Below are positions 16,874 through 26,252 of a stretch of 43,428 nucleotides of DNA, piece by piece. The stretch comes from Phycisphaeraceae bacterium (GTDB lineage Bacteria; Planctomycetota; Phycisphaerae; Phycisphaerales; Zrk34). The stretch spans positions 1-43,428 of the forward strand of contig JANQHK010000059.1 of the NCBI GenBank assembly GCA_028282685.1. The letters are read 5' to 3'. The translations under genes and the position numbers were made by a program. Position 1 is the first letter of the stretch. Every line of letters starts with the position of its first letter. Under the pieces are notes generated by a model. That model saw only the letters and a program-made list of their open reading frames with translations. It was not told where the DNA came from and ran no database searches.

Positions 16874-17740
16874 ATGAAGAAGATCGCCCTGCTGGCCAAT
16901 CACAAGAAGCCCGCGGTGGTTGAGGCGTTGCAGTCGTTTCGGCCGTGGCTGGCCGAGCGCGCCGAAATCGTCGGCGAGGACCAGGCGCGGGAGTCCGGCG
17001 ACATCCCCGGCGAAGGGGCGGAGCTGGTGATCGTCCTCGGCGGCGACGGCACCCTGCTCAGCGTGGCGCGGCGCATGGTTGAGCAGGGACTGGACCTGCC
17101 ACTGGTCGGCGTCAACTTCGGCAAGCTCGGATTCCTGGCTGAGTTCTCACTCGACGAACTGAAGCAATACTGGTCCAGCATCGATGATGAATCGGCGCTG
17201 CTTTCGCGCCGCGTGATGATTGAAATCACCGTCTGTCCGCCCGGCTCGGACCGGCCCTGCTATCGCAGCGTGGCGATGAACGACTGCGTGGTCACGGCGG
17301 GTCGGCCCTTCCGTATGATCGAACTGGAAATGACCATCAATCCCGACAAGGGCGCGGAGAACGGACCGGGCACGCAATTCGCCGGGGACGGCGTCATCGT
17401 CGCCACGCCCAGCGGGTCCACGGCCTACAACGTCTCGGCGGGAGGCCCGATCGTCGCGCCGGATGTGCACGGCTTGGTGGTTACGCCGATCTGCCCGCAT
17501 TCGCTGAGCTTCCGCCCGCTGGTGGTCCACAGCGAAGACCAAATCCGTCTGACCTGCCACGCGGTGAACGAAGGCACGATGCTGGTGGTCGACGGCCAAC
17601 GATCGCAGCAACTGGCCGGCGGCTCCACCATCGACCTGGTCGCCCACCCCCAGCGGCTGCAACTGGTGATCAATCCGGTCATGCGTTACTGGCGTCGCCT
17701 GGCGGAAAAAATGCACTGGGCCCAGACACCGCGGAAGTAG
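16874..17740 (+). CDS. nadK: NAD kinase
   Basis: NAD kinase phosphorylates NAD to NADP. The 288-aa protein shows the GGDGT catalytic motif (VLGGDGTLLSVARR, near residues 58-62), the VNFGKLGFLAEF substrate segment, and PSGSTAYNVSAGGPI, the glycine-rich NAD-binding stretch. The later PICPHSLSFRPLVV stretch is also typical. The start at 16874 (MKKIALLANHKKP) fits the first Rossmann strand; a longer in-frame reading through 16817 would run back through the promoter. The gene stands alone, with noncoding repeats upstream and a convergent PEP-CTERM gene downstream. Confidence 0.95.
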   Translation: MKKIALLANHKKPAVVEALQSFRPWLAERAEIVGEDQARESGDIPGEGAELVIVLGGDGTLLSVARRMVEQGLDLPLVGVNFGKLGFLAEFSLDELKQYWSSIDDESALLSRRVMIEITVCPPGSDRPCYRSVAMNDCVVTAGRPFRMIELEMTINPDKGAENGPGTQFAGDGVIVATPSGSTAYNVSAGGPIVAPDVHGLVVTPICPHSLSFRPLVVHSEDQIRLTCHAVNEGTMLVVDGQRSQQLAGGSTIDLVAHPQRLQLVINPVMRYWRRLAEKMHWAQTPRK

Positions 17741-17791
17741 CGATTTTACGTAACTCCTCTCCCCCAAGTGGGCTTCGGCCGTAAGCTCAGC

Positions 17792-18733
17792 TCAACGCCT
17801 TCTCTTGATTAGCGCCAAGCCGCCGACTGCCAGCAAACTCATGCTCGCAGGTTCAGGGACTTCGGAGGCGACACGGAAACCGAAAATGCTGTTCTCGCCG
17901 CCCGGAGAGTAGTTGAGCCGGTACGACGAGGCGAGGTAGCCGCCGCTGAAGTAGCACGACCCGCCCCGCAGCCCGCGATCGGAACCGGTCCCATAGGCGG
18001 AATCGCTCCACGGGCTTTCCATCCACTCCCAGACGTTGCCCATCATGTCAAACGTGCCGTTGAGTTCCTCGATACCTGACCCGACGTTCCAAGGCTCGTT
18101 CCCGGCGGAGGAAGAGTAGTTCCACTTCGTGGGGTCGGGGGAACCGGAGACCAAGTCAGCAGGGGAAGCATTTGAATAGGTCTGCAGGCTGGTGCCATTC
18201 CAGTACCCCGCCTTGACCCACTCATCTTCGGTCGGCAGGTAGTAGAACGCATCCTTGTGACGGTACAGGTTCGTGCCGTTGTCCGCTTCGGCGGCGCTCC
18301 AAGTGTCCAACGCGTAATCGCTTTGGCCCTGCGTGCCGGTGAACTTGTACGCCGCCTGGTGGCCCGTCGAGGTGTTCAGCCAGTTCACGAACTGCGCCGC
18401 CTCGTACCAGCTCACCTCGTTTGTCGGGACGTTCGTACCGGTGAAGTGCGGGCTCTCGTCGTAGGCGTTGGACGGCGTGCCCGTGACCGGAACGCCCAGC
18501 GAGGCCTTGAACTTGTTCCACTGGTCGTTGGTGATCTCGTAGACGCCGATGCGGTAGTCGTTGTTGACGATGCCATACCCGTTTGCGGGATTGCTTGCCC
18601 CCGAGATCGTCACGAAGTCGATGTCGAACTGATTGCCGCCGGCGCCGAAGCTGTCTGCCGACGCCGCCGAGACCCAAGAGACAGACAAGACGGCCGCGCA
18701 GATCGCGACGCACAAACAAGAAGAGTGGATCAT
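17792..18733 (-). CDS. PEP-CTERM protein with FGE-sulfatase (SUMF1-like) domain
   Basis: The 313-aa exported protein has a signal peptide (about 1-26, SAASA) and one SUMF1/FGE-type fold. Signatures are YEITNDQWNKF, VSWYEAAQFVNWLN, YYLPTEDEWVKAGYW, MMGNVWEWMESPW and RGLRGGSCYFSGG ending in FGFRVAS. The C-terminus is a sorting signal: VPEPAS, a hydrophobic stretch, then KRRR. Exosortase cleaves such tails and attaches or releases the protein at the envelope, so an exosortase must be encoded elsewhere. A formylglycine-generating role is uncertain, since the twin active-site cysteines of true FGE are not both evident. Many homologues are lectin-like. GAAAGAGA lies before the ATG. Confidence 0.9.
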   Translation of the reverse strand: MIHSSCLCVAICAAVLSVSWVSAASADSFGAGGNQFDIDFVTISGASNPANGYGIVNNDYRIGVYEITNDQWNKFKASLGVPVTGTPSNAYDESPHFTGTNVPTNEVSWYEAAQFVNWLNTSTGHQAAYKFTGTQGQSDYALDTWSAAEADNGTNLYRHKDAFYYLPTEDEWVKAGYWNGTSLQTYSNASPADLVSGSPDPTKWNYSSSAGNEPWNVGSGIEELNGTFDMMGNVWEWMESPWSDSAYGTGSDRGLRGGSCYFSGGYLASSYRLNYSPGGENSIFGFRVASEVPEPASMSLLAVGGLALIKRRR

Positions 18734-18839
18734 GGATGAATCTCTTTCCGCCCTCGCCTCATCCCCGCCGATTACCCCGCCACCCCCAAGCCAATGGGCT
18801 TGTGCCAAGACAACGAGCCATAATCGGATAACTTGGTTG

Positions 18840-18868
18840 AGTATAAGCTACCCTCTCCTGATCTGCAA
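18840..18868 (-). promoter_or_regulatory. promoter of the PEP-CTERM gene
   Basis: On the minus strand TTGCAG (18868-18863), a 17-bp spacer and TATACT (18845-18840) form a good sigma-70-type promoter. Its transcript would have a leader of about 100 nt before the ATG at 18733. The promoter abuts the left end of the foldback element. Confidence 0.65.
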
Positions 18869-18879
18869 ATAAAAATGCA

Positions 18880-19167
18880 TTAGAGCGTCTTGCAAGGTTT
18901 GTGTTCGATCCGAACGAGCCGCGACGGTGACGGAGCGCTCGTCGGGCCGTTGATCCGCCGGGTGCCCCACTTTCGCCCTGAGCGAAGTCGAAGGGCAAAG
19001 TGGGCTGCGTCGCATCTTCTACCCACCCACCTTGCCCTTCGGGCGAAGATGGGGCACCCCGCAGGTCAATGACCGCACCTGCCCCGCCGGGTTCGGGTGT
19101 TGTGCAGACCGCTTCCTCACGGGCGCGGCTCGTACAAGCCCGGCATGAATGACGCAAGATGCTCTAA
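18880..19167. mobile_element. foldback (MITE-like) element, 288 bp, no ORF
   Basis: The ends are inverted repeats: TTAGAGCGTCTTGC (18880-18893) against GCAAGATGCTCTAA (19154-19167), 13 of 14 matching. Inside, ACGAGCCGCG (18914-18923) pairs with CGCGGCTCGT (19124-19133). GGGTGCCCCA (18960-18969) pairs with TGGGGCACCC (19050-19059), and a central hairpin CCCACTTT.../...AAAGTGGG lies between. The outermost TA on both sides could be a TA target duplication, as made by IS630/mariner-type transposases. No transposase is encoded. It fills most of the 615-bp gap between the PEP-CTERM gene and hisF. Confidence 0.6.
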
Positions 19168-19291
19168 GATGCGGTGAACGCCAGAACATACTGGGGCCAG
19201 TGCCGAGCAATGAACCTGCCGGCCGTGACCCACAACCTCATGATCCTGTTACGAATCAGGATCTCTTCGACGGAGCAGACCTGACGCCTTT

Positions 19292-19320
19292 TTTCCAATC
19301 TGCGGCAATTTCCGTACAAT
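19292..19320 (+). promoter_or_regulatory. promoter for the hisF-pilT unit
   Basis: TTTCCA (19292-19297), a 17-bp spacer and TACAAT (19315-19320) precede the hisF ATG by 28 nt, with no Shine-Dalgarno sequence in between. A TTG at 19334 is a possible alternative in-frame start. Confidence 0.45.
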
Positions 19321-19348
19321 AATCGCCTGCGATTTGCTGTACCCCACC

Positions 19349-20200
<852 letters not shown>

Positions 20201-20208
20201 GGAGTCCC

Positions 20209-21351
20209 ATGAACGCATACGGCGAACACCTCGGCGATACCCAGCCCGTTGTGACCCACGGTGCAAACCGGCTGGAGGGCACGCCGCTGATGAAGTTTTT
20301 CGAGGCGGCGGTCAAATTCAAGGCCTCGGACCTGCTGATCAAGCCCGGGCTGGCGCCGAAGCTTCGTCTGCGCGGCGAGCTGAAGGATGTGGAATCCAAA
20401 CCATTCACTGCTGAGCAACTGGAAGAGATGGTCCAGCAGTTTCTCACCGACGATCAGATGGCGCATTACCGCATCCACGGCTCGTACGACCTGGCATGCG
20501 AACTCGGCAGCGACAATCGCTTTCGCGTCAACGTTTATCGCGCGTGCGGACATTCGTTGATCTCCGCCCGGCGCGTCAGCAGCGAGATTCTCAGTTACGC
20601 CGATCTGCATTTGCCGCCGGTGCTCAGCCGGATCACCGAGACGCATCAGGGATTGGTGCTGGTCTGCGGAATCACCGGCAGCGGCAAGAGCACAACGATC
20701 GCCTCGATGCTCCAGGAGATCAACGAACAACGCCGCTGCCACATCGTGACCATCGAAGATCCGATTGAATACCTCTTCAAAGACGCCAAGGCGGTGGTCA
20801 GCCAGCGCGAAATCGGCGTGGACGTGCCCGACTTCAACACGGCACTGCGATCCCTGGTGCGTGAAAATCCGGACGTGGTGCTGATCGGCGAATTGCGCGA
20901 TCACGAATCCTTCGAGGCGGCGCTGCGTGCCGCGGAAACCGGACACCTCGTGTTCGGCACCATCCACGCTTCCAGTGCATCGCAGGCATTCGGCCGCATC
21001 TACAATCTGTTCCCCCCCGATCAGCGCGACTTGATCCGCGACATGCTGGCGAAAACCCTGCGGGCGATTGTTTATCAGAAATTGTTACCCGCGTTGCCCG
21101 AAGCGATCGATCGCATCCCCGCCGTGGAGATCCTGCGGAACAACCCCGTGGTCAGTAAATACATCCTCGAACAGCGGGAAGTGGAGTTGGGCGATGTCAT
21201 CCGCAGCAGCGTGCAGGAAGGCATGATCGACTTTGCCGGTTCCCTTGTCGATCTGGTGAAGAAAGAGTACATTCATTCCCGAACGGCGGTGGAAAACGCC
21301 CACAATGTCGACGAGTTGAAGATGCGTCTGAAAGGCATTTCCACCTCCTGA
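20209..21351 (+). CDS. pilT: PilT-type retraction ATPase
   Basis: This 380-aa cytoplasmic ATPase belongs to the PilT branch of the secretion/type IV pilus ATPases. The N-terminal domain (about 25-140) carries FKASDLLIKPG. The motor has Walker A GITGSGKS (154-161), the Asp box EDPIEY (183-188), Walker B VVLIGELRD (223-231) and the His box TGHLVFGTIHASS (244-256), all intact. It lacks the C-terminal tetra-cysteine zinc region of GspE/PilB, in keeping with PilT. AAGGAG lies 5 nt before the ATG. It follows hisF by 8 nt and precedes a degenerate relative by 35 nt. No pilin genes are in the window. Confidence 0.92.
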   Translation: MNAYGEHLGDTQPVVTHGANRLEGTPLMKFFEAAVKFKASDLLIKPGLAPKLRLRGELKDVESKPFTAEQLEEMVQQFLTDDQMAHYRIHGSYDLACELGSDNRFRVNVYRACGHSLISARRVSSEILSYADLHLPPVLSRITETHQGLVLVCGITGSGKSTTIASMLQEINEQRRCHIVTIEDPIEYLFKDAKAVVSQREIGVDVPDFNTALRSLVRENPDVVLIGELRDHESFEAALRAAETGHLVFGTIHASSASQAFGRIYNLFPPDQRDLIRDMLAKTLRAIVYQKLLPALPEAIDRIPAVEILRNNPVVSKYILEQREVELGDVIRSSVQEGMIDFAGSLVDLVKKEYIHSRTAVENAHNVDELKMRLKGISTS

Positions 21352-21386
21352 GATGACGCCCTGCCCGGCCTCGCTCCGAGTCCCCG

Positions 21387-23012
21387 ATGATGCCGTACAC
21401 ATCCATCAACGCCGTGATCCTGGTGAGCTTATTCAAACCGGTCCTGATGATTGCCGTGCTGCTGCTGTGGGGACGCTGGGCGACGTACCTGGATAAAGAA
21501 GCCGAATACTACTACATGCCCCGCACGGCGCTGAACCTGGCGCAGGCGGGAGCGGCGCTGGCCGCTTTCACGGCCTGGCTGCTGATTCCGATCTTCTGGC
21601 TGGGGCTGCCGGTCGCGCTGGGAATCCTCATCGCCGCCGGCGTGGTCTTCGCCGTCCTGCGCAATGCGAAAGTGCCGGCCGAAGCGCGCTGGGATATGTC
21701 ACTGGGATTCCTGCGGGAGATGCTGCAGGCACGACGACAGGCCGTGGCAGCCAAGGATGCCCGAATGCGCTTCGTCAGCAAAGGGGTATACAGTGAAATT
21801 CCCCTGGCCGATCAACCCGAATACGCAGCGCACATGGCCATGGAAACGGTGCTCGTTCCGGCGTTTGAGCGCGGGGCGCAGCGCGTGGTGGTGCAACTGG
21901 CCGGTCAGCAGGCCGTCATCCAGCACGAAGTCGATGCCGTGAACTACAAGCACGATCCGCCGGCCCCCCAGGAAGCACTGGCCATGATCAAGTATCTCCA
22001 GGCCAACGCCGGCATGGACAACCAGGACCTGCGCCGCAAACAGATCGGCCAATGTCGCATCGAGGCGAAGGACATCGCCGGGCACGATCTGCTGATCACC
22101 ACGTCCGGATCGACACGCAACGTGCAGATGACCATCGACTTCGACCTCGAAAAACAACTGAAGTTCGACCTCGATCAACTGGGTCTGCTGCCCGCTCAGA
22201 TCGAGCCGCTTCAGGGCGTCCTGCACAGCGAAGAGCGCGTGGTGTTGGTGGCCTGCCCGCCGCGCAGCGGTCGCACCACGGCGCTCTACACCCTGCTGCG
22301 GCAGCACGATCCGTACATGCTCGACATCCACACCATTGAAAAACGCGTCGAGTTGCAGCTCAACGGGGTCAGCCAGCACGAACTGGAAGACCGCCCGATG
22401 GGCAAGACGTTGCACTCGTTGTTCCTGCGCGATCCGAAAGTGGTGATGGTTTCCCACATTGCCGACAAGGAAACGCCGGGCGTGATCGCCAAGGCCGCCG
22501 CCGACCAGCGCCGCGTTTACGTCGGCATACCCGGCGCAGACACGATGACCGCCCTGCGCGCCTGGGCGAAATCGCTGGGCGATCTGAAACAGGCCGGCGA
22601 CAGTCTGGCGGCCATCATCAGCCCGCGCCTGGTCCGCAAACTCTGCCCCGCCTGTAAGCAGGCCTACCAGCCCGATGCGGCGGCGCTGAAAAAACTCAAC
22701 CTCCCCGCCGACCGTATCCGTGAACTCTACAAGGCCTCCGGCTCGATCACCGTAGAAGACAAGTCCCAGCCGTGCGAAATGTGCCACGGGTTGGGATACC
22801 GCGGACTGGCAGGCGTGTACGAGGTGATGATCTTTGATGATGCCGCGCGGGAATTTCTGGCCCAGGATGCGCTGGTCCCGTTGCGGAATCATTTGCGTAA
22901 GAACAAGATGCTCCTTCACCAGGAAGTCGCGCTGGCCAAGGTCGTCGAAGGCCTGACCAGCATCAGCGAAGTCATGCGTGTCCTGAGCGGACCCGGCGGA
23001 GCCAAGTCATGA
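21387..23012 (+). CDS. membrane-anchored GspE/PilB-like pseudo-ATPase
   Basis: The 541-aa protein begins with three hydrophobic segments (about 8-28, 50-70, 72-92), unlike soluble GspE/PilB. The rest aligns by plan with GspE, but the active elements are degraded. The P-loop reads CPPRSGRTT (290-298) with Arg for Lys and without its first Gly. The Asp box is TIEKR (317-321). The Walker B region is VVMVSHIADKE (352-362), lacking the catalytic Glu, and the His box position reads RVYVGIPGADT (376-386) with no His. The C-terminal zinc tetrad C420, C423, C463, C466 is kept. It probably acts as a structural partner, not an active motor (inference). Its stop overlaps the next start (ATGA). Confidence 0.75.
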   Translation: MMPYTSINAVILVSLFKPVLMIAVLLLWGRWATYLDKEAEYYYMPRTALNLAQAGAALAAFTAWLLIPIFWLGLPVALGILIAAGVVFAVLRNAKVPAEARWDMSLGFLREMLQARRQAVAAKDARMRFVSKGVYSEIPLADQPEYAAHMAMETVLVPAFERGAQRVVVQLAGQQAVIQHEVDAVNYKHDPPAPQEALAMIKYLQANAGMDNQDLRRKQIGQCRIEAKDIAGHDLLITTSGSTRNVQMTIDFDLEKQLKFDLDQLGLLPAQIEPLQGVLHSEERVVLVACPPRSGRTTALYTLLRQHDPYMLDIHTIEKRVELQLNGVSQHELEDRPMGKTLHSLFLRDPKVVMVSHIADKETPGVIAKAAADQRRVYVGIPGADTMTALRAWAKSLGDLKQAGDSLAAIISPRLVRKLCPACKQAYQPDAAALKKLNLPADRIRELYKASGSITVEDKSQPCEMCHGLGYRGLAGVYEVMIFDDAAREFLAQDALVPLRNHLRKNKMLLHQEVALAKVVEGLTSISEVMRVLSGPGGAKS

Positions 23013-24649
23013 TCATCAACATTGTGCTGCTGGTGTTCGTGTTGGCCATGACCTACATCTGGTCGATGCAGGGACTGTTCAGCGCGTTGCTTCATCTGAT
23101 CCTGACGATTCTGGCCGGGCTGCTTGCCCTGGCGGTGTGGGAGCCGCTGGTGTTGGGATTGCTGATCGACCGCATGCCCGAGTATGCCTGGGGCGTGGGC
23201 TTGATCGTACCGTTCCTGCTGATTCTGTTGGCGTTGCGCATCGCTTTCGATCGACTGGTCGCGGGGAACGTGCAATGCGTCCAGATCGTCAACGTGATCG
23301 GCGGCGGCGCGCTGGGCCTGATCAGCGGCGTGCTCAGCGGCGGACTGATCGTCATCGCCCTGCTGTTCATCGGCCCGATGCCCTTGGGCTACCAACCGCT
23401 GGAAACGCAGGAAGACGGCACGGCAGAACGCAGCCAGTCGTTATGGATCCCCGCCGACCGCATCGCTGGCTCGTTCTTCACCCTGCTCAGCGACAACGCC
23501 CTCTCCCCTTGGTCGGGCAACTCGATCGGCGCGTATCGCGGTTCGCTGCATGATTCAGCCGCACGCTTCGCCTTGGCCTCACGCCCCGGCGCACGCCATG
23601 CCATTCAACCCGACCAACTTAAAGCGGAATGGGCACAGGTTCCCCCGAAAGACTCACCGCTTCCCAACGACCGACAGCCCGGCGCAAACCAGAAAGTCTT
23701 GATCGTCTCCATGACAGTGACGCAAGGAGCGTTTGATCCGGACGGCGTGTTCACCGTCTTCCCCGCGCAGGTGGCGCTGGGATACCGGCCGAACGGGGGC
23801 CGCGATGATATCGTGCGCGATCATCCGGTGTGGTACATCCAGCGCAACGCCTTCGGCGATTACAAAACCAAACCGTACGTCAGTTCCAAGGCCGGCGTGA
23901 TGGAAGAAACCATCCGCTGGGCCTTTGCCGTTCACGTCGACGCCGTACCGGAGTATCTGTCGGTCAAGGGCACGCGCGTGCAACTGTCCAGCGAGCCGGT
24001 CGATTACGTTCCGTACCTGCAAGGCCTTGCGAACGAGACTCCCGATGCAGGCATCGCCGCGGAGCAGGCCGCCCCCGCCCCCGTGGCCCCGCCGGATCAA
24101 GGCCCGGTGACGGCCGAGGGCATGTCGGCGAAGGTGACGGACGGACTGGACGGAATCATCAACGCCAACGATCTGTCCATGGCCGGCGGTTCTACCACCA
24201 CCAATCCACGCGGCCAGACCGTCATCAACAACTTCGACGGCGTGGTCCGTTACGCCGGAAAATCCAACCTCGCGGACAACCTTCAGATTCGGGGATTGGC
24301 GCACTCGGCAGAAACCGCCATCGTGCAGGTGCGGATGAAGATCAACAAATTCCAGCACACGCTGCCCAAGATCATGGCCGAAGCCGCGTCGCTCAACCCA
24401 CCGCAGCTGCTCGACACCGAGGGCGACGTCTATTCTCCGATCGGTTTTTCCGTTACTCAGGGCGCCGAACTGCGCATGCGATACCGGCCCACCCAACCGA
24501 TCCTGCGCTTGGCGGAAATCGATCTGAGCCCCTATTCCGATCAGACCGAGCTGGTGTTGTATTTCCGCGTCCCGCGCGGCGTGACGATCATGCAGTACCG
24601 TCTCGGCAACGCCGGCGCACAGGCCCTGAACCTGGCAGTGCCGAAATAA
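23009..24649 (+). CDS. CvpA-like membrane protein with large extracytoplasmic domain
   Basis: The 546-aa protein opens with four hydrophobic helices (about 1-125), with the Gly-rich GGGALGLISGVLSGGLIV typical of CvpA/colicin V production family proteins. A soluble region of about 410 residues follows and should face the periplasm. It has beta-rich stretches, an Ala/Pro-rich linker near 345-365, and late conserved-looking segments (YSPIGFSVTQG, LRMRYRP, LVLYFRVPRGV). The ATG is in an ATGA overlap with the pseudo-ATPase gene, which implies coupled production. The soluble part resembles no family I can name. The set may form an envelope complex with PilT. Confidence 0.65.
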   Translation: MIINIVLLVFVLAMTYIWSMQGLFSALLHLILTILAGLLALAVWEPLVLGLLIDRMPEYAWGVGLIVPFLLILLALRIAFDRLVAGNVQCVQIVNVIGGGALGLISGVLSGGLIVIALLFIGPMPLGYQPLETQEDGTAERSQSLWIPADRIAGSFFTLLSDNALSPWSGNSIGAYRGSLHDSAARFALASRPGARHAIQPDQLKAEWAQVPPKDSPLPNDRQPGANQKVLIVSMTVTQGAFDPDGVFTVFPAQVALGYRPNGGRDDIVRDHPVWYIQRNAFGDYKTKPYVSSKAGVMEETIRWAFAVHVDAVPEYLSVKGTRVQLSSEPVDYVPYLQGLANETPDAGIAAEQAAPAPVAPPDQGPVTAEGMSAKVTDGLDGIINANDLSMAGGSTTTNPRGQTVINNFDGVVRYAGKSNLADNLQIRGLAHSAETAIVQVRMKINKFQHTLPKIMAEAASLNPPQLLDTEGDVYSPIGFSVTQGAELRMRYRPTQPILRLAEIDLSPYSDQTELVLYFRVPRGVTIMQYRLGNAGAQALNLAVPK

Positions 24650-24663
24650 CACAGAGTCGGGCG

Positions 24664-24710
24664 CTACGGACAGCGGAGTCCCGAGTCTGCGAAGGACGCA
24701 TTCGTCCGTA
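24664..24710. repeat. palindromic intergenic repeat, copy 1
   Basis: The element begins TACGGACAGCGGAG and ends in GTCCGTA, its own 7-bp inverted end. A related copy at 41294-41338 keeps GGACAGCGGAG, CCCGAGTC and GTCC. Both lie just past the 3' ends of genes. The 24650-24836 gap holds this and a second palindrome, but no gene. Confidence 0.6.
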
Positions 24711-24770
24711 CATGATGGGATTTTCCCATGGCGGGTTGTCGCGTTCGGCTCCGTAACCGTCCTGCAAATA

Positions 24771-24800
24771 CTGGATACCCGCCTGCGCGGGTATGACGGG
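24771..24800. repeat. short palindromic repeat, variant of the 16717 unit
   Basis: CTGGATACCCGCCTGCGCGG... forms TACCCGC/GCGGGTA around a short loop. It differs from the copy at 16717-16746 by paired changes in the stem (ATTCCCGC to ATACCCGC and the matching right arm), so the hairpin shape is kept. Confidence 0.65.
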
Positions 24801-24836
24801 TGACTTCAAGTCTCAGGACTCAGACCTCAAGTCTCT

Positions 24837-26177
24837 CTAGCCCAGCAGGCGTTCGACGAAGTGCACGTCAATGTCGCTGGAGACGAAATTGTTGTTGTTC
24901 ATCAGGCGACGGTGCAGAGTGACCGTACTGGCGATCGGGGCGATCTGAAACTCGGCCAGCGCCCGTCGCATCGTGACGATGGCCCGGGTGCGGTCGTCAC
25001 CGAAGGTGATCAGCTTGGCGATCATCGAATCGTAATTCGGCGGGATGGCGTAGCCGGTGCGGCAGTGGGTGTCCACGCGCACGCCCGGGCCGCCCGGCAC
25101 GTCGAACCGCTCCAGCATGCCGGGCTGGGGCGCGAAGCCGCGATCCGGATCCTCGGCATTGATGCGACACTCGATGGCGTGCCCCTGCAGCGCCAGATCG
25201 CTTTGGCGAACGGGCAGCTTCTCACCCGCCGCCGCCATGATCTGCGCCTTGAGAATGTCCACGCCGGTCACCATTTCCGTCACCGGGTGTTCCACCTGCA
25301 CGCGCGTATTGACTTCCAGCAGGTAGTATTTGCGCTGTTCATCGAGCAGGAACTCCACGGTGGCGGCGCTGTCGTATCCCGCGGCCTTGCACAAACGCAC
25401 CGCAGCGCGACAGAGCGATTCACGCGTGGCTTTGTCCAGCACGGGACAAGGCGCTTCCTCGATCAGTTTCTGATGGCGACGCTGCATCGTGCAATCGCGC
25501 TCGAAGAGATGGACTAGGTTGCCGTGGCGGTCGCCCAGCACCTGCACCTCGACATGCCGGGCGTGCTCGAAATATTTTTCGACGAAGATGGTGCCGTCTT
25601 TGAAGGCGGCTTCGGCTTCGTTGGCGGCCTGGGTGAAGCCGCTGCGCAGGGCGATTTCGTTGTGGGCCACGCGCATGCCGCGCCCCCCGCCGCCCGCCGC
25701 CGCCTTGAGGATGACCGGGAACCCGATGTCCTTGGCGATTTTCACCGCCGCATCCGCCCCTTCCACCGCGCCCTTGGATCCCGGAGCCGTGGGGACCTTG
25801 TGCTTGGCGGCCAGTTTTTTACAGGCCACCTTGTCGCCCAGCAGTCGCATCGATTCCACGCTGGGCCCGATGAATTCGATGTTGCAGGAACGACACACCT
25901 CGGCGAAGTGCGCGTTTTCAGCCAGGAACCCGTAACCGGGATGAATCGCATCGACGTTGGCCACCTCGGCCGCGGCGATAATGGACGGCACATTCAGGTA
26001 ACTGGACGCCGCCGCCGCCGGACCGATGCAAATGGCTTCGTCGGCCAGATCGAGATACGAGGCGTGCCGATCGGCCTGGGAGTAGGTGACCACGGTCTCC
26101 ACGCCCAATTCTTTGGCCGCGCGGATAATCCGCAGGGCGATCTCTCCACGATTGGCTATCAGGATGCGACTGAACAT
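24837..26177 (-). CDS. accC: acetyl-CoA carboxylase, biotin carboxylase subunit
   Basis: AccC carboxylates the biotin of AccB with ATP and bicarbonate, the first step of fatty-acid synthesis. The 446-aa ATP-grasp protein starts MFSRILIANRGEIALRI. It has the glycine-rich lid KAAAGGGGRGMRV, the catalytic region MQRRHQKLIEEAP, EVNTRVQVEHPVTE with the metal ligands, and the C-terminal RINAEDPDRGFAPQPG. Length is normal. No good Shine-Dalgarno sequence is seen (the upstream bases are GGTACCGCC). It follows accB by 75 nt on the same strand. AccA and AccD are not in the window. Confidence 0.96.
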   Translation of the reverse strand: MFSRILIANRGEIALRIIRAAKELGVETVVTYSQADRHASYLDLADEAICIGPAAAASSYLNVPSIIAAAEVANVDAIHPGYGFLAENAHFAEVCRSCNIEFIGPSVESMRLLGDKVACKKLAAKHKVPTAPGSKGAVEGADAAVKIAKDIGFPVILKAAAGGGGRGMRVAHNEIALRSGFTQAANEAEAAFKDGTIFVEKYFEHARHVEVQVLGDRHGNLVHLFERDCTMQRRHQKLIEEAPCPVLDKATRESLCRAAVRLCKAAGYDSAATVEFLLDEQRKYYLLEVNTRVQVEHPVTEMVTGVDILKAQIMAAAGEKLPVRQSDLALQGHAIECRINAEDPDRGFAPQPGMLERFDVPGGPGVRVDTHCRTGYAIPPNYDSMIAKLITFGDDRTRAIVTMRRALAEFQIAPIASTVTLHRRLMNNNNFVSSDIDVHFVERLLG

Positions 26178-26252
26178 GGCGGTACCGGGAAAAGGGAATC
26201 GAACGCCGGCGGGTGACGCGATGCGCCGGCGCGGCCGAGCGATTGGCCGGGA

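Noticed and set aside
24650-24836. Gene between the CvpA-like protein and accC
   Set aside because: Only two palindromic repeats are found, with no supported start or ribosome site.
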